This document shows, one piece after another, positions 37,981-50,666 of a stretch of 64,000 nt of DNA. The position numbers were made by a program, and so were the translations under genes. Below the pieces are notes generated by a model, which had not been told where the DNA came from, ran no database searches, and worked only from the letters and a program-made list of their open reading frames with translations. The DNA comes from Triglochin maritima (Eukaryota; Streptophyta; Magnoliopsida; Alismatales; Juncaginaceae), in contig OY821775.1 in the NCBI GenBank assembly GCA_963682175.1, forward strand, positions 37,818,053 to 37,882,052, written 5' to 3'. Numbering within the stretch: position 1 is the first letter of the stretch; each line of letters opens with the position of its first letter.

Positions 37981-39574
37981 TATGTTCCAAAATTTGACCA
38001 TGGGCCGGGGAAAATGTTCCATGGCAACTCAAAATATATTTATTGAACCAGATCTAAATATCTTCTTGATCAAACAAGATTGATTTAGAAGCACATATGC
38101 ATTTGACGGAAGTGTTAAGCATCTTGATTTGATTAAATTACCAAAAAATTTGGTCCCATTTGTATTTAAATAATGTTACTATATAAAGTTGTTTGAGTAA
38201 TCTGCATGAAATAAAAGTATTTAAATTCGACTATTTTTTTACCCAATTCACTTTCAAAAATTTCAAATGGAATAATGGCTATCAATTCTTGGTCTTCTTC
38301 TTCCACTATAATTTTGATCAATATTGATTTTTTTCTTTCGATTATTCGAATATAAAATTATGCAGCTGATGTAGATATATCTGGAGCAATATAGTTTTAT
38401 ATTCTCCCCTTCGTTATGGTTACAATATATTCATCGCTTTGCATTTAATCATGTTTTTCTTGATTTGTGTCTTGCTTTCGTCGTGTTTCATGTAGATGTA
38501 ATAAAAGGTGGATGACGGTGAATCTAAGGATAGGCTAGTTTAAGAACATGTTCATTATTCATCAATGATGTACATCTAATAGACCTAGTTGTAGACCAAA
38601 TAATTACCTAGGTTTAATCTAATGATGTTTCATATATTAAAGACACTTAAGTGATGTTGTCATATGCTTAATTCAGATTAATTAATACCTTTTGTAGTAG
38701 GTTCCACTCTTGCTTATGAGATTTATTCTCATATTAGTGCATGGTAGCTATATATATACAGATTTACTTGTTGTAAATCTACTTGTTGATGTTAGTTTAA
38801 TTTTATGATGCTTCACGTGTTAATTACTCGTTTGATTCTCTATCATATGCTCAGATGTAGGGTTGATGCATCTTATATATAGGAAGATTACAATATCATT
38901 CTGTAAAGAAAAAAAGTGGAAGTGAATTAAATAATAATGGTTATATTTGGTATAAACTCCTACTTGCTCGTTAGCAAAAGATATCGAATCGGATTGTGAG
39001 GCAAAGTACCAAATAGCATGCATGCGATGGATCAAGATAAATACGAACAGATGAGAGGGTACAAGATAGATTATATATATCATCCGAAAGCTATATATGT
39101 AGCGAAGGATCCTTTCTTGTAGGAAAAAAGGACGGTGCAAGTAAGGATATATGGTTCGAAACATGAAGGTTCAAGAGGGGTCATGTACTCATGTTACTGA
39201 AGGAGAAATCTGATGGCACAAGTGCGGATATACGGTTCGGTTGTTGTACTTAATTAACCATCCAGTGACGGAATGAGACATCCTTAAGATGTTGAATTGA
39301 TTCCTATATGCTAAGTGTTCAAGCTTACGTATGATCTAAAGACTAAAATTAATAAAGATAAAATTACATAGTTTCTTTGAGTTTCAATTACAATTCTTAA
39401 CTTCAATCCATGCTTCTTGAGTATTGAGTCCTTTTCGTCACCTGATAAGAGAAAATTGTGCACAATATACAATATGATATGTATACATATGTGCCTAAGT
39501 GTAGGTGATATAAATCATGTTTAAATTAGATTAAGTGTTAGATTATAGATTTATTATCAGAATAAAATATGATT
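37981..39574. other. AT-rich intergenic DNA
   Basis: No gene is supported. Positions 39360-39574 are the second copy of the dispersed repeat noted at 8425-8640 and abut the copia 3' LTR directly. Confidence 0.5.
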
Positions 39575-39957
39575 TGTTAGCAAACAACGATTCTACAGGT
39601 TCAGTAATACCTTTCTTGGAGAGAACCTGTGGCAGCGGAAGGAAGATTGGAGGTCACCTTACGGAATCCTTTTCACCGGTCGGTCTCCTACTCTCTTGGA
39701 GAAGGAGCGCGAGTCCACAACCCAAGAGTCCACGGAATGAGCTTGGTGGAGGTGGAGGGACGAAATGGGAGAGAGAGAAGGTGGCGGCTAGGGTGGGTGG
39801 AGGCTAGGGTTTGCACACTTGTTGTTCCATCCAATGGGAGGCTCCCCTCCTTATATAGATGACTCCACCCTAAACCCTTAAATGTGTAGTCCAATAGGGA
39901 CGCGCCATGTGTCAGTGCTTTGGGCAAATATCTTATTAATCCTAGATTAATCCAATA
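39575..39957 (-). repeat. Copia 3' LTR, missing its first bases
   Basis: It aligns with the 5' LTR from ATTGGATTAATC onward, but the first 20-25 bp of U3 (TGTTGGATTATTAGTC...) are gone and the polypurine tract AAGTGGGAGAT abuts ATTGGATTAAT directly. The short ATTGGAT/TTGGATT homology suggests a microhomology deletion. Confidence 0.85.
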
Positions 39958-40004
39958 TCTCCCACTTGCACAACAACACGATAACAACATGTCATCTGCT
40001 TTTG

Positions 40005-40205
40005 TGTCCCCGACACATATGCATATATCCCTGATACATACAATCACATAATGGCAATATGTCACCTCTTTATCTGTCCTCGACACATATGTATATATCC
40101 CTGATACATACAACTACTCCTCTCTCCAAGTACACATCCACAATACGCAAGTCTCTGATCATGTATCCTCGATACACGACCATCTGTGTCCCCGACACAT
40201 GTACT
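40005..40205. repeat. Tandem repeat in copia 3' untranslated region
   Basis: Phrases TGTCC(C/T)CGACACATATG and ATATATCCCTGATACATACA recur three to four times with a period of about 60-65 bp, decaying towards 40200. Confidence 0.75.
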
Positions 40206-41181
40206 CTTCCGATCATACGGACAAATGGGTCGTGCGACCGGTGATGCACCTGCAATTTAGGAGTCTCAAACTAGAAACCTTACTGAAGGCCAGCATGACA
40301 ACATCCTTATAAAACAACAAATAAGCAGTCAAAATGCACATCACAGTTCCCCAGGTTTACTCAGAAACTCACTTAACATGAACGGTATCTCGATCCCTCG
40401 GAGAGAATACCTTCTTGTCCTCAAAGTACTTTCTACTGTATCCAATACAGTTGGGCCCAACAAATACTTTTAGTGCAGTCGAATCAAACCTTTCCCTTCG
40501 CCCCAGACCACCATTACACTCAGAGTTGACTCCTTTCCCGAAGATGCCTCTTTAGACCGAATCTCTCATGGTCATAGATAACATCCCAAAGTAGCCACAT
40601 CAACTCTTTGCTTCATTATGGTGTCGTCGAAGGTCACTGAGGGCAACTAATGACAATCAAGTCTTGGACTCACACAGTGAAGGAGCAGGGATCCGTCCTT
40701 TCACTTCCAAATGGTCGCTCAGCACATGTTGTATGACAAACATGTTATGGTGGATGATACTGTACACAACAGTATGTCTGTCTCTCAACACCATACAAGT
40801 CTTAGTCCAGTCGCACCCCCTCTGCGCCTGACTCGAGCTTCATCATTGTCGCCTTAACACCATACAGGTGCCACTTGGCGCCACATGTGATGCTCGCACT
40901 TGGCTTCTATAGGTCACATGAATCGTGGGAACATTCATGTCAATCCTCACCAACATAGAGGATCTCATCTTGATTCCTAATCAAGGCGACTGTCATATCA
41001 TGAACTGCTCTAGATCTATCATACAAGATCTCCTCATGATTAGTCTCATCTCTGCTCGCTATCAAAACCGCCAGAGGTGAATGCTCGTGTGAGTGAGCAT
41101 TCTTCAGCCTATTGACAGAATAATATTTTATGCTAGAACAACTACATCAACCAAACTTATATAGTCGAAAGGAAAACACAA

Positions 41182-44100
41182 TCACTCATAAAAGGAAGTT
41201 AGACATGTCAATGCATCAAGTCTGCGTAAGCCTAAGGGCTTCACATGGGACACAAACGAGTCCTTAGCTATAGCCTTGGTAAGAGGGTCAGCTACCATAA
41301 GACTAGTAGACACATGTCTTAACACAACTTCTTTTCTCCCTATGATGTCCTTCACAAAATGATACCTAACCTGTATATGTTTGGTCTTTCCATGATATTT
41401 GGGGTCTTTCACATAACAAAGGGCAGCCATGTTGTCACAATAGACAACAACATGCTCATCCGATGTCTCTACTAGCCCAGTATGTTGTAAGAACCTCCTC
41501 AACCAAACTGCCTCCTGTACTGTTGCAGAGCATGTAACATACTCTGCTTCCATAGTCGACAGGGCTATACAGGTTTGCTTCTTGCTGGACCATGAGATTA
41601 CCCCATTAGCCAGCAAGAAAGCATAACCAGAGGTAGACTTCCTTTCATAAATGTCTCCAGCCCAATCGGCATCACTATAGCCAATCAGGCGGAGATCTGA
41701 TGCTTGGTAACACAACATGTAGTTACTCGTTCATCTGAGGTATCTCATGATTCTCTTGACTGCCTTCCAGTGCTCCATGCTTGGGCTAGACTGGCATCGA
41801 CTCACCATGCCCACAACATAACAAATGTCTGGCCTAGTACACATCATAGCGTACATAAGGCTTCCCACAGCATTGGAGTATGGAACCTTGCTCATTTTGG
41901 CCTTCTCTTCAGGAGTCTCAGGATGCTTATCAAGGCTCAAGTGCAAACCCTTCTCAACAGGAGTGTCGATTGGTTTGCATTTGTCCATATGGTATTTCTT
42001 CAAGATGTTGTTAATATAAGTCTCTTGAGACAATCCCAGAAGTCTCTTGGACCTATTTCTAACTATCTTGACACCAATGACGTAGCTAGCTTCACCCATG
42101 TCCTTCATATCAAACGTGGAGGACAACCACTCTTTAGTGGATTTCAGCAACTCTTTGCTATTGCCAGCCATGAGTATGTCATCAACATACAAGGTTAGAA
42201 TGACAAATTTACCATTGGATCTCTTAACGTACACACAGTGATCTTCCACAAGCATAGAGAACGCATTCTCTGATATAGCTTGATGGAAGCGAATGTTCCA
42301 CTGTCTAGACGCTTGTTTTAAGCTATACAAGGACTTATTGAACTTGCACACTTTGCGCTCTTGTCCTTTGACTTCAAAACCTTGAGGTTGATCCATATAG
42401 ATCTCCTCCTCAAGTTCTCCATTCAGAAAAGCAGTCTTTATATCCATTTGGTAAAGCTCTAAGTCCATTTGAGCTACAATAGCTAGTAGAAGGCGGATGG
42501 AGGCAAACCTAACCACGGGTGAAAAAGTTTCCTCAAAATCTATCAATAGATCCACCCGCCTTCCTCTTAATCTTGAGGATCCACTTGGCCCCAATGGCCT
42601 TTCGGTTCGGCGGTAAGTCGACCAAGTCCCAGACTTGATTAACTTTCGTCGACTCCAACTCTTCCTTTATAGCTTCTAACCACTCTTTTGCATTTGGACC
42701 TTCCAAAGCCTCTTTGAAGGTCTCCGGTTCTTGCTCATCGATTACTGTCATCCCAGATGATTCATAATCAATTTCTTCTTGAGCTATCATGAGGGCCTCT
42801 TCCTCTAAGCGAAACTGCCTACGAGGAATGAGCCCGCGTTTACTTCGACGCAAATGGGTATCTGATGGCTCATCCTCCGTGAGAGCTATCAGATCCTCAG
42901 CATTGCTGCTCCCACTATGATTGACTGGTGGAACCTCATGTTCAACTTCCAGATCTTGATCCCGTGGAGTGGCAATGTCCTCATCTTGTTGTTCAAAGAA
43001 GTCCACTGACTCTTTGATAGCTTCAGCAAGAGTTGGAAAAACATTTTCCAAGAATGTGGCATCCCTAGATTCCAGTTCCGTCCTTCTTTCATTCTCGTCT
43101 AACCCGATAAAAACATAACCTTTGGAGAGATTACTGTATTTTACAAAGATACACCTTTTCCCTCTAGGTCCTAGTTTTCCATATCGGTGACTAGTAGAAT
43201 GAATGTATGCCGCGCATCCCCAAGGATGCAGCAGACTAAAATCAGGTTTCCGTCCTGTCCATAACTCATATGGAGTTGAGGGAACCGATTTTGTTGGAAC
43301 TCTATTGAGGATATATGCAGCAGTCATTAGAGCATCTCCCCAAAATGAAATTGGCAAGCTCGCATGCGCCATCATGGATCTAACCATGTCTAGCAACGTT
43401 CTATTCCTTCTCTCGGCAACACCATTTTGCTGAGGAGTATAAGACATAGTGAGTTGTCTAGATATCCCCTTTTCATCACATAACTCCTTGAACATTATGG
43501 AGAGATACTCCCCACCTCTGACCGTTCTGAGAGTTTTTATCTTATTATCCAATTGATTCTCTACCAAGCTCATGAATTTCTTAAAGCATTCTAGAGCTTC
43601 TGATTTGTGAGAAATAAGATAAATATGACCATATCTAGTGTAGTCATCAATAAACGTGATGAAGTAACTTTGTCCATGTCTAGTACGCACATTCAAAGGT
43701 CCATAAATATCCGAGTGAATTAGTTCTAAAGGAGAAGTAGCCCTAATGGCTTTTCCGAATGGTTTTCTAGTTGCCTTTCCCGCTAGACAAGATTCACAGG
43801 TCGGCAATTCAAATTTGGAGCATTCTCCTAACACCCCCTGCTTTGCCAACCTGTTCATCCGGTCAACACCAATGTGACCTAGTCTAGCATGCCACATAAC
43901 TGAATCATTATTCATGGAACTTTGACTCATAAAGGCACTAGTGTTATGATTGAAATCATAAATTGCGTCCAACACAATAAAACCGTCTAAAAGAAAGGAA
44001 CATCCATAATAAATGTTAGCAAGGTATAAACCCATATCATTGTTCTCAAAAACAACTTTAAAACCATGTCTCATCAAAACAACAACAGAAATAATATTTC

Positions 44101-45235
44101 GCCGTATAGCTGGTGCATACAACACATCGTGAAGTAATATGATCCGACCACTTCGCAAAACCACTTTGCATGTGCCAACTCCAAGAACTTCAATTCTAGT
44201 GTTGTTCGCCATGTTTATTCGCCTCCCACTTGGAACATGACGATATTCAACGAAGGCAGAACGATCCTTTGTTACGTGGTCCGTGGCACCTGAATCCACA
44301 ATCCACACAGGAGAGTGATCAGTGAGCATCACAGAACTAGTCACGTTACAATTCAAGGGATTACACACAGTAATTACCTTTTGCTCAGTGCACTCACGAG
44401 CAAAATGTCCAGTCTTTCGGCAGTTAAAACAAGTCACATTAGACTTATCTTTCCCACCTCTGGATCCTCGAGGTCGTTTCTTTCCAGCTTTGTTTTCTGT
44501 TTTGTTTTTATTTGCACCCTTCTTGCCTTTAAAACCCTGAGCTCTATCTCTTTTGTGCTTAAAACCTGCACTCCTCCGAGGAGCGCAATCTTCAGCAGCA
44601 AACACTTCAGTTAGAGGGGCTTCCGCAAACATGCGGTCCTCCTCCAGCTCTATGTGTTTTGTGGCCTGGTCAAATGTCCTGATGTCATCAACATGAGTCA
44701 GATGGACCTTCATATGCACCCAAGTCTTCGAAGGCAATGATCTGATGAGAGCAGACACTTGCTCCTCATCGGTCTTAGCACGACCGGCAGCGCTCAGCTC
44801 GCTTATCATGTTTGACATTGCGGTAATATGCTGCCTCATCGTGTGACCTTGGCGCATTTTATACCCATCAAACATGAGCCCAAGCTGGCGGGCCCTTGTG
44901 ACGGAGGTCACTCCGTACTGAAACTTCACAGCTTCCCACATGGCCTTTGCAATTCGCAATTTTTCGAACCGCCGTAACAGATCATCTCGCATCGAACTCA
45001 GAATTGTAATGCGAGCAATACGGTCTTTCTTTTTCCATGCATTATAGACATCCATATTTCTGCGATGCTGCGTAGTGTTCCCCTCCTCTGGAGGAGACAT
45101 AGTTTGGGTTATATTTTCTAACATGTCCTGATCCTTTAAGAGATACTCAATTTTACGATGCCACAAATCACAATTTCTTTCATTGAGTTTATCTCCTCGA
45201 GTCAGATCAGCGACAATGCTTTTGGAAGCATCCAT
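41182..45235 (-). pseudogene. Ty1/copia gag-pol polyprotein, disrupted
   Basis: Starting [18 protein letters not shown] at 45235, it reads through a gag domain, a CCHC knuckle ([14 protein letters not shown]), protease ([12 protein letters not shown]), integrase ([30 protein letters not shown]), reverse transcriptase (YQMDIKTAFLNG, LYVDDILMAG) and RNase H (GYSDADWAGD, STMEAEYV), ending at 41182. Three lesions are visible: a deletion plus frameshift near 42545-42590, removing the usual segment before ETFSPVVR; a TGA near 41728, where Gly is expected after RYLR; and Val for the second integrase Asp (LRTVRGGEY, codon 43520-43522). It cannot be autonomous. Confidence 0.92.
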
Positions 45236-47518
45236 AAAAATCTAGGACAAAAAACCACATAGTGATACATGAGTTCTAGCATAAAATACAACGAGCCGCA
45301 ATAGTCATAAAAAAAACTAACTTAATAACTATAGCATTCAGACCAAAGGAAAACATAAAGCGTTCGATCAAATCCTCATGCAATAGTTAATAAAACTATT
45401 TTACCAATTCATATATTGCGCTCCATCATGATTTAATAACCCTAAAAAATGTATAAATCATGGCAAATCAGCAGCAAATAAATAATTACCCGCCAGTTGC
45501 AAGGTGATTTACACAAAACACTTCTACCTTGCAACTCCCACTAGGCATGCAAGTTCCAAAAAACGTTCCTTTCAGAACATTCCAATATGATCACACAGAA
45601 ATTAATTGGTACATTACTTCCATATCGAGCTAAGGATCCCCCATAGGGATTTAGCATTGTAGATGGGAACCTGCATAAGCCTTATAGCAATAATATCGCA
45701 ATAATAAAAATAAAGGAGCCCCTCGTCTCCCTAGGGCAATAAACAGTCCACAGTCCATAATTATTACAGTCCATAAATATTACAGCCCATTGCCATATCT
45801 AATGCAAATGGAAATGAATGAATGAAATTACGCTCAACTCTCAATAAGGCAGCAAAAATAAATCAACATCCATTCACACCATTCATACCATACAAGCGCA
45901 ATCTTTCCATACGTTAGCACAATCACACGCATGAATAAAGTGTACACCACTTCCAAATAAGAAGGAAGTAATATATAAGGAAACAACCCATATATGGAGC
46001 ATAAGAAAAACGTATATGGAAATACCAATCAATCTCCATAATAGTATCTCAAAATAGAAAATTTCTTTTCTTTCCCCAATCAACATAATCATGAGAGCAT
46101 AAAAATTATCCTACTCGTATTAGGAAAGAAACATCTGGAAAAAAATCCTCATCAACACATGTATGTGGATTTAATCATAAAGGAAATATTTCAAATGAAA
46201 TGCATGCTATCATTCCAAAAAATCCAAAATTCCTTAAATGAGTTCAACACATATATGTGCATCAAAGGAAAGCATTCAAAAAAATACTTTTAAGGCAACA
46301 AAACTCCAGCCCATAATATGCTCTAAAAAATTTCAGAATTTGCCAATCTTTCCTTAATCAATATAAGCATGCAATCAACAATAATTATGCTACTTCTATT
46401 GGAAAGAAAAAATTCGAAATTTTCAAGAGAACAGCAAGCATATATGCGCATTTTTCAGTAAGGAAACCAATCAATCACATGCATGTTAATGCTCCAAAAA
46501 CAGCCATATCCGAAATTCTTTGGAGCAACAAGGCAACACATTATCATGCATATGCATATGGCAATAAACATCTACTCTAGATGCATGCTCATATTGAAAA
46601 ATGCTAAATAAACAAGCATATACACGAAATTCCAGCAAACATGAGATCTAGTCATGCATGTACACGAATCAGAGATAACAACATTTGATCCATCCATGCA
46701 ATCCGACATGCATGATGATATACAAATGACATACAAACATTTTCATCTAATTCAAGCATGAAAAATATCAGAGAATTAAACTACTGATTATCATATAAAA
46801 CATGCGCAAAAACAGAAGATCATCATGATAGGGTTAACACAGATTTCATGTATACATGCTCAAAGATTAGAATAAATAATATCTAACCCTAACTCGGAAA
46901 AATCAGGAAAAACAGACATTTGATTTCATGTATACATGTGCATGATTTAGAAGAATCAACATGGAAAATAACTTCTGATTTTATCTAATACATGCACAAA
47001 GAATAGAGGTAACAACACAGAAAAAATAGAATTCTGGTCACATCTATGTATGTGCAATGATAGGAGAGCAACATATCATATTGGCTCTAAATAAAATCAG
47101 GAAAAATCCATCTTAAACCATGCATACATGCGCAAGAATGGAGGAGCAAAATGTAACCCTAGATGCATGCTCTAATGAACCAAAACATTCGCAACAAGTA
47201 GAGTCTAGTCTAAACCCTAATCGCATGTTAGAAAGAACTCATCAAACATGCACCACTTATATCTCTAAATGAACGATCATATTATTTCATTTAAAGATAA
47301 AAAATCCTCTTTCATTTCCAGAATATCAAAAACGAATTTGAAAGAAAAAACATGAACAATCAACATATATAACATGCGCATCATGTAAATAAGCAATGCT
47401 GATTTTTCTGTTATCTATCTTTCTCCAAAAAACATAACCACCAAATTTTTATCTCAAATCAGATTATCATGAAACAAAAATTCGTCAAGCATGGTGAGGA
47501 TTCGAAGGTAACCGAGAT
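45236..47518 (-). other. Long AT-rich leader of the copia element
   Basis: About 2.3 kb between the primer-binding site and gag contain no protein-like frame. The sequence is AT-rich and scattered with CATGCA/TGCATG and ACATGCGCA-type motifs. It is longer than usual copia leaders. Confidence 0.7.
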
Positions 47519-47532
47519 GACTCTGGTACCAA
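47519..47532 (-). other. Copia primer-binding site
   Basis: On the minus strand, TTGGTACCAGAGTC directly follows the 5' LTR end GCTAACA. It resembles the TGGTATCAGAGC site complementary to initiator tRNA-Met used by plant copia elements, with one or two mismatches. Confidence 0.8.
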
Positions 47533-47938
47533 TGTTAGCAAACAACGATTCTACAAGTTCAAGAGTACCTTTCTTGGAGAGAACCTGTGGCAGCGGAAGG
47601 AAGATCGGAGGTCACCTTACAGAATCCTTTTCACCAGTCGGTCTCCTACTCTCTTGGAGAAGGAGCGCGAGTCCACAACCCAAGAGTCCACGGAATGACC
47701 TTGGTGGAGGTGGAGGGACGAAATGGGAGAGAGAGAAGGTGGCGGCTAGGGTGGGTGTAGGCTAGGGTTTGCACACTTGTTGTTCCATCCAATGGGAGGC
47801 TCCCCTCCTTATATAGATGACTCCACCCTAAACTCTTAAATGTGTAGTCCAATAGGGACGCGCCATGTGTCAGTGCTTTGGGCAAATATCTTATTAATCC
47901 TAGATTAATCCAATATGATTAAGACTAATAATCCAACA
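47533..47938 (-). repeat. Copia 5' LTR (406 bp)
   Basis: On the minus strand it starts TGTTGGATTATTAGTC and ends GTTTGCTAACA. A TATATAAGGAG box (plus strand CTCCTTATATA near 47805) is a likely core promoter. Confidence 0.85.
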
Positions 47939-48373
47939 ATAAGGACTACATCGAACGTTCTAACCTGCATGACTTCTTTGTTTTGCAAATGAGAATGTTG
48001 AGCGCTAGCAACTGAACGACTTTTATGGTTATAAATGTTGGACACTTAAGATCCACAACTCTTCAAACTGTACCCTACCGAGTTTAATCTTATAAAAACT
48101 CCTCCGTAAAAAAAACTTGCATGTTCAATACTAACCACCAAACATGATAGATATATCCGCATAAACGGAGATATATTAAGAAAGATAAAAAAACAAAATA
48201 TTTTTCTAGTGTAGTTCCTTATCTCTACACCTTCATCTCTTGTCAATTGATTTTGTGTTAGATAATGGTTTAATCATTCTTTCTTCAAGATGACCTGTAC
48301 TTGCCGCCAACGTATCTGTGACAATTAATTCGATCAATAAAAAATAATATCTAAAATCATAATCAACAACCAC
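47939..48373. other. Intergenic DNA, no gene seen
   Basis: This is AT-rich with no recognised features. A stretch near 48285-48330 (GACCTGTACTTGCCGCC) faintly recalls Tat LTR 3' ends but is too short to call. Confidence 0.45.
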
Positions 48374-49102
48374 ATTTGCTTGGGTGCACTTGCAAATTAT
48401 CAATATTAGAGGAATGCACTTGAGTTTTCTGATTTTATTTTGGACATGTAAATTTCACAAATTACCTTGGTGCACTTGGATCTAATGTTGTTGGATGCTG
48501 TGAGTCATTGAAAATACTTCTCACAACCAAAACAGAAGTAAAAATAAATAGAAAATGGAACAAAATATTGACATTCCAAATGCCTTGAATTCGTGCCACA
48601 TCGAAGAATAAGAAGAGCGAACCAAACTTACCACCACCTAATTCCAACCATGTGAATTTGGTTTGCATCTTCACCATCAATATTTTAATGCTTGTGACAT
48701 CTGAGAAGGAGGAATTTGGCGGGGCAACGATTTTCAAAGTCTGATTGCTTAAGGTTTGGGTTTAGATTTGAGGGAAAAAAGAAATTTGAGTTAGGGTTAA
48801 GTCTATAGATTATTTTGTAAAAAGAATATATTCAAGGTCACAAACGTCTAATAACTTTTTTCAATTGTTAATGGTTAAATATAATTAACTCATTAATGAA
48901 CTAAACAACATTGCTTTACAGTAATGTGAGGTTAAGCTATAAGTCATCAAAACTAACTCACAAGCAATAATGTTGAGTGTGACATATCTTGTGACAAGTG
49001 TACCAAGATAATTTTTGAATTTTACAAGTATATCAAAATAAAATCAGAAAATTCAAGTGCATTGATCCAATGTCTCTAATTTGCAAACGTAACCAAGCAA
49101 AT
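48374..49102. mobile_element. Non-autonomous element with about 105-bp TIRs (729 bp)
   Basis: The left 105 bp, starting ATTTGCTTGGGTGCACTTGC, match the inverse of the right end, sharing ATTTGCTTGG, GCAAATTA, AATGCACTTGA, TTTTCTGATTTTATTTTG and CTTGGT(G/A)CACTT. No protein is encoded and no target duplication is clear. A related end fragment sits at the window edge (63905-64000). Confidence 0.7.
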
Positions 49103-50063
49103 TCTTGATAATCACAAAGTTTATGAAAAATCCTAATTCATAATTTCCTAATTCTTCCAAAAAAAAAGTCCTTGAAAATTCACAAGAGAACCAGAGAACC
49201 AACTTCTCAGACACGAGGGTCTCACCTCATTTGCGGGAAGAGTCGTACATGTGCCTAAAAAACACCAAGTCTAAAACAATCCATGTGAGACCGAGTTAAC
49301 CACCCACCCACTCACCAACCACAATTTAATATTAATTTGTACTGTGGATCTGATATCCTACTCTCAGATCCAGAGACTTTGCTGAAAATGTGATCCATCC
49401 CCACGTACGCACATACACATTGTATTTGGTTTAAGACTGCAGATTTCGAATGTTTCCAGAAAGAAATACCAATTTATGATGATAAAGAAGATTGTTAGGT
49501 TGGTAAAGCGCAAAGGCTTCTCTGGGGGAGGAATTATATGAAATTCTTTAGCTTGGGGACTTGGAAAAGTGCACCAAACTTTTCCACGCACACAGTGTGA
49601 GGAAGAGTAGTTTTCAATTTGTCTTTGGTTTTCATATGAAAGTAATCATTATTTTAAGGAAAATGCGTGGCTAGAGGGTTGGCTCTCTCTGAAAATTATA
49701 ATATGATATGATGTTGATTCTCTATTATGGACTCAAGAAAACTTTGAAACGGGGCTGCTGGTCAGTATCTTGTTGACCATTTTTAATTAGGTTATCATTA
49801 ATAAACGTGCAACGTGCTTGCAACCTGATCTGTTATTTAATCAAGAGTACGTATGATGTTTGGAGAGAGATATTCTTTGATTAGAGAGTTCGATTCCAAC
49901 AAGTTTTGCTATTTTATACTTTGCTTAACGTTATATTTGATCATGTTTCGTTCTTTCTTCGGCTTACTAATTTTTCCCTTCTTTCAAACCAATTGTTTCC
50001 TTGTTCAAAATGGGATGATAAATAAATAAAAATTGTTAGATTGGATCTGACCAAGGAAGTGGT
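49103..50063. other. Intergenic DNA, no gene seen
   Basis: No exon or repeat is recognised. ATATGCCAA at 50064-50072 is the left target duplication of MULE-2. Confidence 0.5.
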
Positions 50064-50072
50064 ATATGCCAA

Positions 50073-50190
50073 GGGAAATGTTTGTTGAACGCTTCGCGTC
50101 ACGGACGCTGCAAACCCAGTCAGCAGAATGGCTGATGTGGGCAACCCAGTCAGCAGACGCGGCTGAGTTCGCTCTCTCCCCAGAAACAAT
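50073..50190 (+). repeat. MULE-2 left terminal region
   Basis: The terminal GGGAAATGTTTGTTGAACGC is followed by CGCGTCACGGACGC. A short direct repeat, AACCCAGTCAGCAGA, occurs at 50114 and 50143. The inverse of the CGTCACGGACGC core is found at the right end. Confidence 0.75.
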
Positions 50191-50344
50191 TTCTTTGTTT
50201 AGTTTATTCCTCGTTTCGTACAAATTTCGCCATCCCTCGCCATCCCTCATTAATGCGTCTCAAATCACTCCATTCTTTCGTCCTATTTCTTCCCTTCTCT
50301 TTATTAAATTCATTTTTTTCCGGACACACACATCATTCATTTTC

Positions 50345-50475
50345 TTTAGTGAGTATTTATTCCGGATAGTTGGAATACTTATTCCGGACAGACGGAACAC
50401 TTATTCCGGACAGACGAACTACTTATTCCGGACAGACTGAACACTTATTCCGGACAGACGAACTACTTACTCCTG
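50345..50475 (+). repeat. Left subterminal TTATTCCGGACAGACG repeats of MULE-2
   Basis: Five or six copies of a unit of about 22-24 bp, ACTTATTCCGGACAGACGAA, lie between the left end and the transposase gene, i.e. in its promoter or 5' leader. Confidence 0.9.
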
Positions 50476-50666
50476 ATTTTTTGTTGATGTTGTTTTATTT
50501 TCCCGATGCGTCCACCATCGCATTTAATGCTTTTCAAATCAGCACGTCCTCCGTCTTCTTTCTTATTGTTTGGCGCTTCACGGAGATACAAATATGAGTG
50601 TCTAGGTTATTCCGATCCTACGAACCATTCCTTCTTCTCTCCTTCCTCCATTTTTGTTGTACTGTA

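Larger units (their letters stand above)
39575..47938 (-). mobile_element. Complete but inactive Ty1/copia retrotransposon (8.4 kb)
   Basis: Direct LTRs lie at 47533-47938 (5') and 39575-39957 (3'), and are about 95% alike by eye. Next to the 5' LTR is a primer-binding site (47519-47532) resembling the initiator-tRNA-Met type. A polyprotein in copia order (gag, protease, integrase, reverse transcriptase, RNase H) lies at 45235-41182. The LTR reads TGTTGGATTATT...GCTAACA on the minus strand. No matching 5-bp duplication was found at the ends, which hints at later rearrangement. A 2.3-kb leader precedes gag. Confidence 0.92.

Noticed and set aside
41704..42198. 164-codon plus-strand frame
   Set aside because: It is antisense to the copia reverse transcriptase.
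48462..48737. 91-codon minus-strand frame in the 729-bp element
   Set aside because: It runs into the inverted repeat and has no recognisable domain.
50598..50666. Upstream ATG as transposase start
   Set aside because: It adds a hydrophobic, Cys/Phe-rich stretch unlike FAR1-type N-termini. The ATG at 50667 gives a more normal start. Not excluded.
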